This document shows, piece after piece, positions 29,514 to 37,807 of a DNA stretch of 64,000 bases. A program made the position numbers and the translations under genes. Origin of the DNA: Methylobacterium tardum. GTDB lineage: Bacteria > Pseudomonadota > Alphaproteobacteria > Rhizobiales > Beijerinckiaceae. The notes beneath the pieces are model-generated. The model was not told where the DNA came from. It worked only from the letters and a program-made list of their open reading frames with translations, and ran no database searches. The stretch is from assembly GCF_023546765.1 (NCBI RefSeq), contig NZ_CP097484.1, forward strand, positions 6,754,001-6,818,000, in the 5' to 3' direction. Within the stretch, counting starts at the first letter, position 1. Each line of letters begins with the position of its first letter.

Positions 29514-30206
29514 ATGGCAACCCTCTACCACTTCCCCTTCTGCGCGAATTCCCGGTTCATCCGTCTCGTACTCGCCGAGATGGGCATGGAGCCGACGCTG
29601 TTTGAGGAACGGCCCTGGGAGCGGCGCGACGATTTCCTGCTGATCAATCCGGCGGGCGTGACGCCCGTGCTGCTGGAGCAGACCGGTCTGGTTATCCCCG
29701 GTGCCGGCGTCATCGCGGAATATCTCGACGAGACGCGCGGGCTCGGTCTCTCGGGGCGGCGGATGCTGCCGGAGGACACCGTCGAGCGCGTCGAGGTTCG
29801 GCGCCTGCTCGACTGGTTCCTGGTCAAGTTCGATTCCGAGGTGACGGCCTACCTCGTGAACGAGAAGATCTCGAAGCGCTTCATGTCGGCCCACGAGGGC
29901 GGCGGCCCGCCGGACATGAACGCGATTCGCGCCGCGCGCAGCAACGTGCGCTACCACCTCAAGTACATCGGCTACCTGATCGCGCGCCGCCGCTGGATCG
30001 CCGGCGACAACCTGACCTATGCCGATCTCGCGGCGGCCGCCCATCTCTCGTGCGTCGACTATCTCGGCGACGTGCCCTGGGACGAGGACGAGATGGCGCG
30101 AAACTGGTACGCGCGGATCAAGTCGCGGCCCTCGTTCCGCGGCCTGCTCGCCGACCGGGTGCCCGGCATGGCGCCGGCCGCCCATTACGCGGATCTGGAT
30201 TTCTGA
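29514..30206 (+). CDS. Glutathione S-transferase family protein
   Basis: 230 residues: a thioredoxin-like N domain (TLYHFPFCANSRFIRLVLAE) with INPAGVTPVLLEQ and the cis-Pro, and a helical C domain (RWIAGDNLTYADLAAAAHLS). It has the FCANSR motif at the glutathione site. Its stop TGA lies at the start of queG (CTGA), so the two genes and the next one form an overlapping trio. In related genomes this GST is regularly next to queG. The substrate is unknown. Confidence 0.9.
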   Translation: MATLYHFPFCANSRFIRLVLAEMGMEPTLFEERPWERRDDFLLINPAGVTPVLLEQTGLVIPGAGVIAEYLDETRGLGLSGRRMLPEDTVERVEVRRLLDWFLVKFDSEVTAYLVNEKISKRFMSAHEGGGPPDMNAIRAARSNVRYHLKYIGYLIARRRWIAGDNLTYADLAAAAHLSCVDYLGDVPWDEDEMARNWYARIKSRPSFRGLLADRVPGMAPAAHYADLDF

Positions 30207-31378
30207 GCCACCGACGGACCTATTTCGGCGCCGATCTGCGCCGCCTCGCCGAGACCCGGGCCCGGGCGCTCGGCTTCTGCGGCCTGCGCGTTACCCGTCC
30301 GGACCGTCTCCCGGATCTGCCGAGCCGCCTCTCGACGTGGCTCGCCGAGGGCGCGCACGGCACCATGGACTGGATGGCGGAGCGGGCGGATCAGCGCGCC
30401 CGGCCGACCGGCCTGTGGCCCGGCCTGCGCAGCATCCTGGTTCTGGCGATGAGCTATCGGCCGGACGACGATCCGCTGGCGCTGACGGCGAGGACGGACC
30501 GCGGCGCAGTCGCGGCTTATGCGCAACGCCGGGATTATCACGAGGTTTTGAAGGGCCGGCTCAAGGAACTCGGCGGCTACCTGTCGGCGAAGGGCGACGT
30601 GCGGGTGAAGGTGTTCTGCGACACCGCCCCGGTGATGGAGAAGACCCTGGCCGAAGCCGCCGGGCTCGGCTGGCAGGGCAAGCACACGGTGCTGATCTCC
30701 CGCGAGCACGGCAACTGGCTGCTCCTCGGAGCGATCTATACCAGCGCGGAATTCGAGCCCGACCCGCCCGGGCGCGATCATTGCGGCTCGTGCCGGGCCT
30801 GCCTCGACATCTGCCCGACCGACGCGTTCCCGGCGCCCTACCGCCTCGATGCCCGGCGCTGCATCTCCTACCTGACCATCGAGCATCCCGGGCCGATCCC
30901 CGAGGCGTTCCGGCCCGCGATCGGCAATCGCGTGTTCGGCTGCGACGACTGCCTCGCGGTCTGCCCCTGGAACAAGTTCGCCCGCACGGCCGCGGAGAAC
31001 CGGCTGGCCGCCCGGGCGGATCTGGCGGCGCCCGCCCTGAAAGATCTCGCGGCTCTGGACGATGCGGCGTTCCGCAGGTTCTTCGCCGGCACGCCCGTGA
31101 AGCGTACGGGCCGCGACCGCTTCCTGCGCAACGTGATGATCGCGATCGGCAATTCCGGCAATCCGGATCTGGCCGAGACGGCCATGGCCCGGCTTGCCGA
31201 TACATCGCCGCTGGTGCGCGGCATGGCAGTCTGGGCGTGCAGCCGGCTTCTCGGGCAAGAGGCGGTCGAATCCCTCTATCGTCGGTTCGGCGTCGGAGAG
31301 ACCGACGTGCATGTCCGCGACGAGTGGCGGGCTTCCGGCTTGACGGGAGTGGGGGTGGGCGAGACATCCGCCGCATGA
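30203..31378 (+). CDS. queG: Epoxyqueuosine reductase, probable CTG start
   Basis: Cobalamin- and iron-sulfur-dependent enzyme for the last step of queuosine synthesis in tRNA. It shows two ferredoxin-like clusters, CGSCRACLDICPTDAFP and GCDDCLAVCPWNKF, preceded by YAQRRDYHEVLKGRLKELGG and KVFCDTAPVMEKTLAE. A C-terminal HEAT-like tail is also present (LRNVMIAIGNSGNPDLAE). The family N terminus must begin near residue RRTYFGADL. No ATG, GTG or TTG lies in frame between the upstream GTG at 30050 (deep inside the GST gene) and the ATG in GTMDW, so I propose CTG at 30203, overlapping the GST stop as CTGA. The product is then 391 residues. The start is the uncertain part; the function is not. Confidence 0.9.
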   Translation: MSHRRTYFGADLRRLAETRARALGFCGLRVTRPDRLPDLPSRLSTWLAEGAHGTMDWMAERADQRARPTGLWPGLRSILVLAMSYRPDDDPLALTARTDRGAVAAYAQRRDYHEVLKGRLKELGGYLSAKGDVRVKVFCDTAPVMEKTLAEAAGLGWQGKHTVLISREHGNWLLLGAIYTSAEFEPDPPGRDHCGSCRACLDICPTDAFPAPYRLDARRCISYLTIEHPGPIPEAFRPAIGNRVFGCDDCLAVCPWNKFARTAAENRLAARADLAAPALKDLAALDDAAFRRFFAGTPVKRTGRDRFLRNVMIAIGNSGNPDLAETAMARLADTSPLVRGMAVWACSRLLGQEAVESLYRRFGVGETDVHVRDEWRASGLTGVGVGETSAA

Positions 31379-32238
31379 ATCTCTTCGTCTTCGGGCTCGG
31401 CTTCACCGGCCGCCGTTTCGCCGAGCGCGCGCGCGACCGGTTCGCGATCGTGCGCGCCACGGTCACCGAGGCGGCGTCCGCCGACCGCATCGCGGCCGAG
31501 ACCGGCTTCACCATGCGCGCCTTCGGCCCGGAAGCCGACGACCCCCGGATTGCCGACGACCTCGCCGAGACGGACGCGCTCCTGGTATCGGCACCGCCGG
31601 GCGAGGAGGGCGATCCGGTCCTCGCCCGCTACGAGGCGGCGATCCGGGCCAGCCGGATCGGCTGGATCGGCTATCTCTCGACCATCGGGGTCTACGGCGA
31701 CCAGGGTGGGGCCTGGATCGACGAGACCACGCCGGCCGCGCCGCGCAGCGCCCGATCCCGGATTCGTCTGGATGCCGAGGCGGCGTGGCTCAAGCTCGGC
31801 GCCGAGACCGGCAAGGCCGTGCAGGTCTTCCGACTGTCGGGCATCTACGGGCCGGGCCGCAACCCGATCGTGAAGCTGCGCGAAGGCCGCTCCCAGCGAA
31901 TCGTCAAGGCCGGTCAGGTCTTCAACCGGATCCACGTGGACGACATCGCCACGACGCTGCTCGCCTCCATCGACCGGCCGCGGGCCGGGGCGGTCTACAA
32001 CGTCACCGACGACGAGCCGGCCGCGCCGCAGACGGTGACCGAGCACGCAGCCGCCCTCACCGGCTTGCCCCTGCCGCCCGAGATCGACTTCGAGACCGCC
32101 GACCTGTCGCCGATGGCGCGCAGCTTCTACGGTGAGAACAGGCGTGTCCGGAACGCACTGATCCGCGAGGAACTCGGTGTGACGCTCGCATACCCGACCT
32201 ACCGCGAGGGGATGGCGTCCCTGAAGGACCGGCCCTGA
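31375..32238 (+). CDS. NAD(P)-binding epimerase/dehydratase-like protein
   Basis: Extended-SDR protein of 287 residues. It starts NLFVFGLGFTGRRFAERARD, a Rossmann GxGxxG-type entry (GLGFTG), and has YLSTIGVYGDQGGAWIDET, where the catalytic Tyr-x3-Lys is not obvious, then FRLSGIYGPGRNPIVKLREG and FNRIHVDDIATTLLAS. Such YeeZ-like proteins are often of unknown substrate. The ATG at 31375 overlaps the queG stop (ATGA), so it is cotranslated with queG. Confidence 0.85.
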   Translation: MNLFVFGLGFTGRRFAERARDRFAIVRATVTEAASADRIAAETGFTMRAFGPEADDPRIADDLAETDALLVSAPPGEEGDPVLARYEAAIRASRIGWIGYLSTIGVYGDQGGAWIDETTPAAPRSARSRIRLDAEAAWLKLGAETGKAVQVFRLSGIYGPGRNPIVKLREGRSQRIVKAGQVFNRIHVDDIATTLLASIDRPRAGAVYNVTDDEPAAPQTVTEHAAALTGLPLPPEIDFETADLSPMARSFYGENRRVRNALIREELGVTLAYPTYREGMASLKDRP

Positions 32239-33113
32239 TCAGGCTTCGAGGTGGCGCGTCCGGACGAGGCGGCGGAGCAGGCCGCCGCGGGGCCCGACCA
32301 TCATCGAGGCGACATACAGCGCCCCGGCCGCCAGCACGATGGCCGGACCGCTCGGCAGATCGAAGTGATAGGACACGCTGAGCCCCGAGATGCTCGCCGT
32401 CGCGGCGATCAGCATCGAGACCGGGATGAGACCGCCGAGGTCGCGGGCCCAGAACCGCGCGGCGACCGCCGGAAGCAGCATCAGCCCGACCGCCAGCAGG
32501 GTGCCCAGCGCCTGGAAGCCGCCGACGAGGTTCACGACCACCAGCGCCAGGAAGGCGAGATGCACCGGGCCGCCGCTGCGGCTCACCGTGCGCAGGAACA
32601 GCGGGTCGACGCATTCCATGACCAACGGCCGGTAGATCAGCGCGAGCGCCAGGAGGGTGAGCGTGCTGATGCCGCCCAGGAGCCACAAGGCGGCATCGTC
32701 CAGCGCCAGAACCGAGCCGAAGAGGAAGTGCATCAGGTCAATCTGCGAACCGCGCAGGGAGACCAGCAGCACGCCGGCCGCCAGCGAGATGAGGTAGAAG
32801 GCCGCCAGATTGGCATCCTCCCGCACCACCGTGGCGCGGGTCACGGCGCCGGCGAGCAGCGCCACTGCGAGGCCGGCGACAAGGCCGCCGAGGGTCATCG
32901 CCGGCAGCGACAGGCCGGCGACCAGGAAGCCGGCCGCCGCGCCGGGCAGGATGGCGTGGCTCATCGCGTCGCTCATCAGGCTCATCCGGCGCAGGGTCAG
33001 GAACACCCCGACCGGCGGCGCCGACACCGACAGCGCCGGCAGCCGGCCAGCGCCCGGCGCATGAAGCCGAACTCGACGAACGGCGCCAGGACTGTTCCGA
33101 ACGGATCGATCAC
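32239..33113 (-). pseudogene. ABC-3 metal transporter permease (ZnuB type), frame broken once
   Basis: Membrane permease of the Zn/Mn/Fe ABC-3 family. GTG at 33113 opens IDPFGTVLAPFVEFGFMRRA; the frame breaks near 33037-33045 after LAGC. The rest (ALSVSAPPVGVFLTLRRMSL, MSDAMSHAILPGAAAGFLVA and several further hydrophobic segments) continues in another frame to 32239. One missing base explains it. The start overlaps the ATPase stop as GTGA, so the two are coupled. Metal specificity is inferred from the adjacent Zur-like regulator. No substrate-binding protein gene is adjacent. Confidence 0.85.
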
Positions 33114-33935
33114 GCGGCGTCCTCGTGATGACCGTGTGCGCCTGGGCCGTGCGCAGCGTGGTCGTGCGCGTGCGCATGGTCATGCGCGCCCGCGGCTTGC
33201 CGGCCGGCGCAGATCGGCGCGCCCTCGTCCCAGGCCTCGGAGAGATTGCGCGCGCGTGCCGGTTCTCCTGCGTCAGTACCCGTGAGGTCGGCCCCCAGGC
33301 CACCGGCTCCCGCGCGAGAAGCAACGTGGACGGGAAATGCGCCCGCACCTGTGCCAGGTCGTGGAGGGCGGCAATCACCGTACGTCCTTCGGCGTGCCAG
33401 GCCGCGATCAGCGCGAGGAGATCGTCCACCGTCCGGGCATCGATGCCGGTGAACGGCTCGTCGAGGAGCACCACGGGACAATCCTGCAGGATGAGCCGTG
33501 CGAACAGGGCGCGGCGGAACTGGCCGCCGGACAGCGTGCCGATCGGCCGCGCCTCGAACCCTTCGAGACCGACCGCCGAGAGGGCCGCCTCGATCGCCCG
33601 GCTATTCCGGCGGAGGCTCCGCCGGCGCCGGACCGTCGCCAGAGCCCCATGCCGGCGAGGTCCATGACGCTGAGCGGGAAGCTCCGGTCGATCTCGTCGG
33701 CTTGCGGCATGTAGGCGAGGGCGCCCGCGCGCTCGATACGCCCTTCCAGACAGCGGATTTCCCCGGCCATGCCCTTCAGCAGGGTCGATTTGCCGGCCCC
33801 GTTCGGTCCGACCAGCGCGAGCAGATCCCCGGCCCGGACCGTCCCATCGAGATGGTGGACCGCCGGATGCCGGTCGTAGCCCAGGGTCAGGCCGACGAGC
33901 CGGATCGGGGCCGGCTGCTGCCGCGAAACATTCAT
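33110..33935 (-). pseudogene. Metal ABC transporter ATPase with His-rich tail, frame broken twice
   Basis: ZnuC-type ATPase energising the adjacent permease. ATG at 33935 begins MNVSRQQPAPIRLVGLTLGY. Walker A GPNGAGKSTLLKGMAG is intact. The frame breaks near 33630, then RAIEAALSAVGLEGFEARP, the ABC signature LSGGQFRRALFARL and Walker B VVLLDEPFTGIDA follow in the next frame. A second break near 33258-33264 leads to ARNLSEAWDEGAPICAGRQA and the tail HDHAHAHDHAAHGPGAHGHH. Each break fits one missing base. The histidine-rich tail (ten His in about 25 residues) is a likely metal-binding or sensing element on the cytosolic side. Confidence 0.85.
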
Positions 33936-34066
33936 GCCGTGAGCGCCCAGGCGATCGTCAGCCACACGAAGACCGAGAGAGCTCCGGCAAGCGCCAGGCG
34001 CAGCCCGATCCCGCTCTGGAACAGGGATCGCCGGGCCGCGTGTCTCGGGCTGGGAGTGATCGGCAA
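33932..34066 (-). CDS. 44-residue single-span membrane protein coupled to the ABC ATPase
   Basis: Starting at TTG 34066 with GAGGA a few bases upstream, the frame reads a basic N-terminal half (PRHAARRSLFQSGIGLRL) and one hydrophobic span (LALAGALSVFVWLTIAWALT). Its stop TGA overlaps the ATPase ATG as ATGA, the same coupling used elsewhere in this genome. The orientation rule (positive end inside) predicts a cytosolic N terminus. It is the first gene behind the Zur-type operator. Possible role: a small accessory subunit or regulator of the transporter. No family is recognised. Confidence 0.55.
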   Translation of the reverse strand: MPITPSPRHAARRSLFQSGIGLRLALAGALSVFVWLTIAWALTA

Positions 34067-34136
34067 GGCGTCCTCGTCGCGCGCTCGGGCCGGCGCGGGG
34101 ACCGTGCAGGGCTACTGGTGCGGTCCAGGGTGGCGG

Positions 34137-34151
34137 TGATACACTGTAACA
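34137..34151. promoter_or_regulatory. Fur/Zur-type 7-1-7 operator
   Basis: TGATACA-C-TGTAACA: two seven-base half-sites, inverted around one base, matching at six of seven positions. This is the architecture bound by Fur-family dimers such as Zur. It lies 42 bases before zur and 71 bases before the divergent small membrane gene, so one site can control both directions. Confidence 0.6.
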
Positions 34152-34192
34152 AACCCGCGGGACAACCTGCGGATCAGTCCACTGGAGCCATC

Positions 34193-34678
34193 ATGCACCG
34201 TCACGAGGGTCACGACGCGTGCCATGCCGGCGCGGGTGACATGCTCGCGCGGGCGGAAGCCCTCTGTCGCGAGCGCGGGCTGCAATTCACGCCGCTGCGC
34301 CGCGAGGTGCTGGAGGCCGTGGCCGAATCCGGCAAGGCGCAGGGCGCGTACGACATCGCCGAGCGCCTCAGCGCACCGGGCAGGCGCGTGGCACCCGTCT
34401 CGGTCTATCGCGCGCTCGATTTTCTCATGGAGCAGGGGCTGGTCCATCGGATCGCCAGCCGCAACGCCTTCATCCCCTGCGCGCACGGCCATGCGCCGGG
34501 GGAGGGGGTCATCTTCCTGATCTGCCGCACCTGCGGCGGCGTCGATGAGACGTCTTCGGAGGAAGTCGAGGGTGGCCTCGGGCGCACGCTGAAGCGGGCC
34601 GGATTTACGCCCACGCACAGCATCCTCGAGGTCGAAGGCGATTGCGACGCCTGCAGCCAGGGGAAGCATGCGTCCTGA
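34193..34678 (+). CDS. zur: Fur-family transcriptional regulator, Zur-like
   Basis: 161-residue metalloregulator. The N terminus is His-rich (MHRHEGHDACHAGAGDML). A winged-helix domain follows (ERGLQFTPLRREVLEAVAES, then VAPVSVYRALDFLMEQGLVH), then the dimerisation domain with FIPCAHGH and the zinc cysteines CRTCGG and CDAC. The ATG at 34193 has TGGAG upstream; an upstream in-frame start adds unrelated residues. It is divergent from the ABC transporter genes with a 7-1-7 operator between, the usual Zur-znu layout, so zinc is the likely metal. Confidence 0.9.
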   Translation: MHRHEGHDACHAGAGDMLARAEALCRERGLQFTPLRREVLEAVAESGKAQGAYDIAERLSAPGRRVAPVSVYRALDFLMEQGLVHRIASRNAFIPCAHGHAPGEGVIFLICRTCGGVDETSSEEVEGGLGRTLKRAGFTPTHSILEVEGDCDACSQGKHAS

Positions 34679-34750
34679 CGCCGACGGATCCCGGCGCCAT
34701 CGCCTCGACAACGGCCGATGCCAGGCGTGCGGCCGGATGTCAGCAACCCG

Positions 34751-36256
34751 TCAGAACGCGTTCCGATAGGCGCGGCGGGACACGATGGTCTGAACCATGA
34801 TCTGGATGTCGAACCAGATCGACCAATTGTCGATGTAGTGGAGGTCGCAGGCGACACGCCGCTCCATGTCGAGGTCGGTAAGCGTCTCGCCGCGGAACCC
34901 GTTGACCTGCGCCCAACCAGTGATCCCAGGCCGAACGTTGTGGCGACGGGCGTAGAGCGCGATCCGCCGCTCGAAGCTGCGATCGTGGGCGAGCGCGTGA
35001 GGCCGGGGGCCGACCAACGACATCTCGCCCCGCAGGACGTTGATCAGCTGGGGTAGCTCGTCAAGGTTGGTCCGCCGCAGGAACGCGCCGACGCGGGTGA
35101 TGCGGCTGTCGTTGCGGGTCGCCTGACGGAACGCCGCGTCCGGCTCAGCGCGCATCGACCGGAACTTGAACACACCGAACGGCTGCTGATTGAACCCGTA
35201 CCGCTTCTGACGGAAGAAGACCGGCCCCCGGCTGTCGAGCTTGATCGCCACGGCGATCGCAACCAGCAACGGAGACAGCGAAACCAGCGCGATCGCCGAG
35301 ACCGTGAGATCGAACGCGCGCTTCAGCAACACCTCGCCCAGATTGAGCGGGCGACGGCCGATGTTGATCCCCGAGACGCCGCCGACCCGCGCGACCTGCA
35401 GGTCCGGGAACCGGTCGAGCACCGTGCCGGGGCGCAGATGCAGGGCGGAGGGAACCCTCAGGAATGCGTCGATGCAGCGCTCGACCTCCGCGGTGTCGGC
35501 CCAGGGCACGAGCACGAACACATCGTCCGGCCGCAGGAAGCGGACGACCGAGACGGCGAGGTCGAGGTCTTCCTGCAGCTGATCATGGCGGGTCGCCGTG
35601 TCGGCCCCCGGATCGACCCGGCGCAGGTAGCTCGTACCGACGATCCGCAGGCCGAGATTCTCGGACTCGTTGGCGGCGTAGAAGCGGGTAATGTCGTCCT
35701 CGTACCCGACCAGATGGACGCGGCTGACGGACGCCGATCCGGCCGTCAGACGCCTGCGCACGACGCGCGTCATCAGGTCCCGCGTCGCCATCAACGTGGG
35801 GAGCCCGAGCAGGAAGATCCCGATCGACACGATCCGCGAGTAGTCGTTGGTCGTCTTGGTCATGAAGCTGACCACGAGCAGAGCCGCCCAGGCCACCAGC
35901 CACAGCGACGCCACGCGCTGGAGATTCGCCTTCCGCGCGATCACGTTGTCGAGATTGTATTCGGACCGAAGCGCGGTCGTGGCGACGATGACCAGGCTCA
36001 GCAGCGCCGAAAGCCTGAGCCCGCGCAGGCTGCCCAGCCAGAGCGGGCCGTCCTCGTACGCGACGTGGTAGCCAAACTCGATGCAGAGTGTGACCGCCAG
36101 GATCGCCAGGACGTCGGTGAAGGCCAGGGCCGATGACAAGCCGATCCGCGCCACGGCGCGACCGCGACGGGGAAGCACCGCCGACCACACGTTGCGGCGG
36201 TGCTCCGCCGCCTCGGGAAGGGCCTGGAACGTTTCCGGAAGCCGATCGTGAAACAT
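34751..36256 (-). CDS. Undecaprenyl-phosphate sugar-phosphate transferase (WcaJ/ExoY type)
   Basis: Initiates exopolysaccharide repeat-unit assembly by transferring a hexose-1-phosphate to undecaprenyl phosphate. The N-terminal half has about four to five membrane segments ([39 protein letters not shown]). A Rossmann-like central domain follows, then the bacterial sugar transferase domain with [57 protein letters not shown] and [15 protein letters not shown] use ATG 36256 (about 501 residues); GTG 36367 would add 37 residues and cannot be excluded. No other polysaccharide genes are adjacent. Confidence 0.9.
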   Translation of the reverse strand: MFHDRLPETFQALPEAAEHRRNVWSAVLPRRGRAVARIGLSSALAFTDVLAILAVTLCIEFGYHVAYEDGPLWLGSLRGLRLSALLSLVIVATTALRSEYNLDNVIARKANLQRVASLWLVAWAALLVVSFMTKTTNDYSRIVSIGIFLLGLPTLMATRDLMTRVVRRRLTAGSASVSRVHLVGYEDDITRFYAANESENLGLRIVGTSYLRRVDPGADTATRHDQLQEDLDLAVSVVRFLRPDDVFVLVPWADTAEVERCIDAFLRVPSALHLRPGTVLDRFPDLQVARVGGVSGINIGRRPLNLGEVLLKRAFDLTVSAIALVSLSPLLVAIAVAIKLDSRGPVFFRQKRYGFNQQPFGVFKFRSMRAEPDAAFRQATRNDSRITRVGAFLRRTNLDELPQLINVLRGEMSLVGPRPHALAHDRSFERRIALYARRHNVRPGITGWAQVNGFRGETLTDLDMERRVACDLHYIDNWSIWFDIQIMVQTIVSRRAYRNAF

Positions 36257-36625
36257 TTGCCGCGCCACGTCCCGTCTTGATCGGACTCTGTACCAGTCTG
36301 AAACGCGCAAGGTTTCAGCGCCGGCCTGTATCCGTGACGGAGCAAGCCGTGGGCCCGAACGACTCACGATTCCGGGATTTCGAGCTCAGCGCGACTTAGT
36401 GCGCAACCTGAACCGCGGCAATACATGATTAATGCTGAACTAATGCTGAGCGGCTGTATCGCACGCTCAGCACCCAAACAGTCCGGTGCACGACCGTTTG
36501 GGCCTGAACCTATGTGATTCAGACGCGTTGGCCGGGGTCGCGGCGGGCGTTGATCGATCCCGCAGATGGCATAGCCTCACGCCCCTGAGACGGTGGCCGC
36601 GACCGCTTGTGAAAGCCAAGCTTGA
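36257..36625. other. Upstream region of the sugar transferase gene
   Basis: About 370 bases between the sugar transferase start and the monooxygenase stop. It has a relatively A+T-rich pocket (36415-36500) with tandem and inverted short repeats, the likely promoter area of the sugar transferase. No protein gene or RNA is evident. Confidence 0.5.
36430..36471. repeat. Tandem TAATGCTGA repeat plus flanking dyad
   Basis: TAATGCTGAAC (36430-36440) is followed directly by TAATGCTGAG (36441-36450), two ten-base copies differing at one position. GCTGAGC and GCTCAGC form an inverted pair at 36445-36471. This is upstream of the sugar transferase and is a candidate binding site array. Confidence 0.4.
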
Positions 36626-36973
36626 TCAGATGGCCTCGACGCGCTCCGAATTTGCGCCGGGAGAGCCGACAGTCTGGATCGTCTCGAAGCCTTCGAATTG
36701 CGGATGGCCGAGATAGAGAGGCTTCGTCGAGGGAACGCGGCCATGCGCCTTCCGGAACTGTTCGGAACGCGTCCACGCCTCGAAATCCGCCCGCGAGCGC
36801 CAGATCGTGTGCGATGCATACAGGACGTGGTCCTCGTGCTCCGGACCGCGAAGCAGGTGGAACTCGACGAAGCCCGGCATCTCGCCCAGATGGCTGTCGC
36901 GGCCCAGCCAGACCGCCTCGAAATCGTCGGTCGCGTCCTTGACCACCTTGAAGCGATTCATCGCGATGAACAT
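36626..36973 (-). CDS. Antibiotic biosynthesis monooxygenase (ABM)-domain protein
   Basis: 115-residue ferredoxin-like alpha/beta-barrel protein: MFIAMNRFKVVKDATDDFEA, then GFVEFHLLRGPEHEDHVLYA, HTIWRSRADFEAWTRSEQF and a tail with LYLGHPQFEGFETIQ. This pattern matches the HmoA/IsdG-like heme-degrading monooxygenase group, which form dimers. GAGGAG precedes the ATG at 36973. It is divergent from an XRE regulator. Heme degradation is plausible but unproven; other ABM proteins act on different substrates. Confidence 0.82.
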   Translation of the reverse strand: MFIAMNRFKVVKDATDDFEAVWLGRDSHLGEMPGFVEFHLLRGPEHEDHVLYASHTIWRSRADFEAWTRSEQFRKAHGRVPSTKPLYLGHPQFEGFETIQTVGSPGANSERVEAI

Positions 36974-37087
36974 GCGTTTCTCCTCTGAGGCGTTAATCAT
37001 ACAAGTGTCGCTGTCTCTAGGGTGACCCATGGCGCGGCGACAGGGCGCACCACAGAAACTGCGCAGAGTTTCGCTGTCGACATTTCA

Positions 37088-37137
37088 GCAACAATGTTGC
37101 AAAGATGTGTAAGGTTAAACTAGAAGCTGTAACCTTA
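37088..37137. promoter_or_regulatory. Two palindromic sites between the monooxygenase and the XRE regulator
   Basis: GCAACA-A-TGTTGC (37088-37100) is a perfect 6-1-6 palindrome. TAAGGTTA (37110-37117) and TAACCTTA (37130-37137) form a perfect eight-base inverted repeat with a 12-base spacer. Both are in the A+T-rich centre of the divergent promoter region, where the XRE regulator or another repressor could bind. Confidence 0.45.
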
Positions 37138-37268
37138 GACTTGCGAAGCCTGACAACTTGGTGTCCTACTGCGGCGTCGCTCGATTGTGTCGCGGGTCTG
37201 GCGTTTGCCGGCCGCGAGCACTTGAGCGGGTAGATCGACTCGTACGACATAGGACGCAGGGGCGGACG

Positions 37269-37763
37269 GTGAAGCGGCGCGACAGCGAGGCGAAGACACC
37301 GCGTCCGCAACAGGACGCAATCTCTTCCGCGGAGAAGGATCTGTCCGGTCAGACGATGCCGAAGCAGACCACTGACGTCGACCGCCTCGTTGGTATCCGC
37401 ATCACGGCTTTGCGCAAGGCGCGGGGCATGAGCCAGACCGCTTTGGGCAACGCGGTCGGCGTGACCTTTCAGCAGGTGCAGAAATACGAGAAGGGCCAGA
37501 ACCGGGTCGGCGCCGGGCGGCTGCGCGAGATCGCACGGCTACTTGAGGTGCCAGTCTCGGCGTTCTTCGAGGAGAACGAGCCCCGCGAAAATTCCCGTGA
37601 GGATGTGTTCGGCTTCCTCAGCGCGCACGGAGCGATCGAATTGCTGCGGGCCTACGCGCAGATCGAGGATGAGCAGATGCGCCGGGACGTGCTGGCGCTG
37701 GTCCGCAGCGTTGCGCGCCTTGCTCAGGCGCGCAACATCCCGCCCCCGGCCAACCCGACCTGA
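37269..37763 (+). CDS. XRE-family helix-turn-helix regulator
   Basis: Cytosolic DNA-binding protein of 164 residues if started at GTG 37269 (AGGGG seven bases upstream), or 135 residues from ATG 37356. The HTH is clear: LVGIRITALRKARGMSQTAL, then VGVTFQQVQKYEKGQNRVGA and GRLREIARLLEVPVSAFFEE. The C-terminal part (FGFLSAHGAIELLRAYAQIE) is the extended helix found in a widespread alphaproteobacterial group of small XRE regulators. The target is unknown, and palindromes in the upstream region suggest autoregulation. Confidence 0.88.
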   Translation: MKRRDSEAKTPRPQQDAISSAEKDLSGQTMPKQTTDVDRLVGIRITALRKARGMSQTALGNAVGVTFQQVQKYEKGQNRVGAGRLREIARLLEVPVSAFFEENEPRENSREDVFGFLSAHGAIELLRAYAQIEDEQMRRDVLALVRSVARLAQARNIPPPANPT

Positions 37764-37807
37764 CCGAAGCCGTCCTCCGCAAACCCGTCACTGCGTAGGG
37801 CTCGCGC

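Noticed and set aside
32239..34066. Zinc transporter as a truly decayed pseudogene locus
   Set aside because: Domains, ATPase motifs and the stop/start overlaps are all preserved in each frame, and the same error type occurs in six other places, so decay is less likely than sequencing error.
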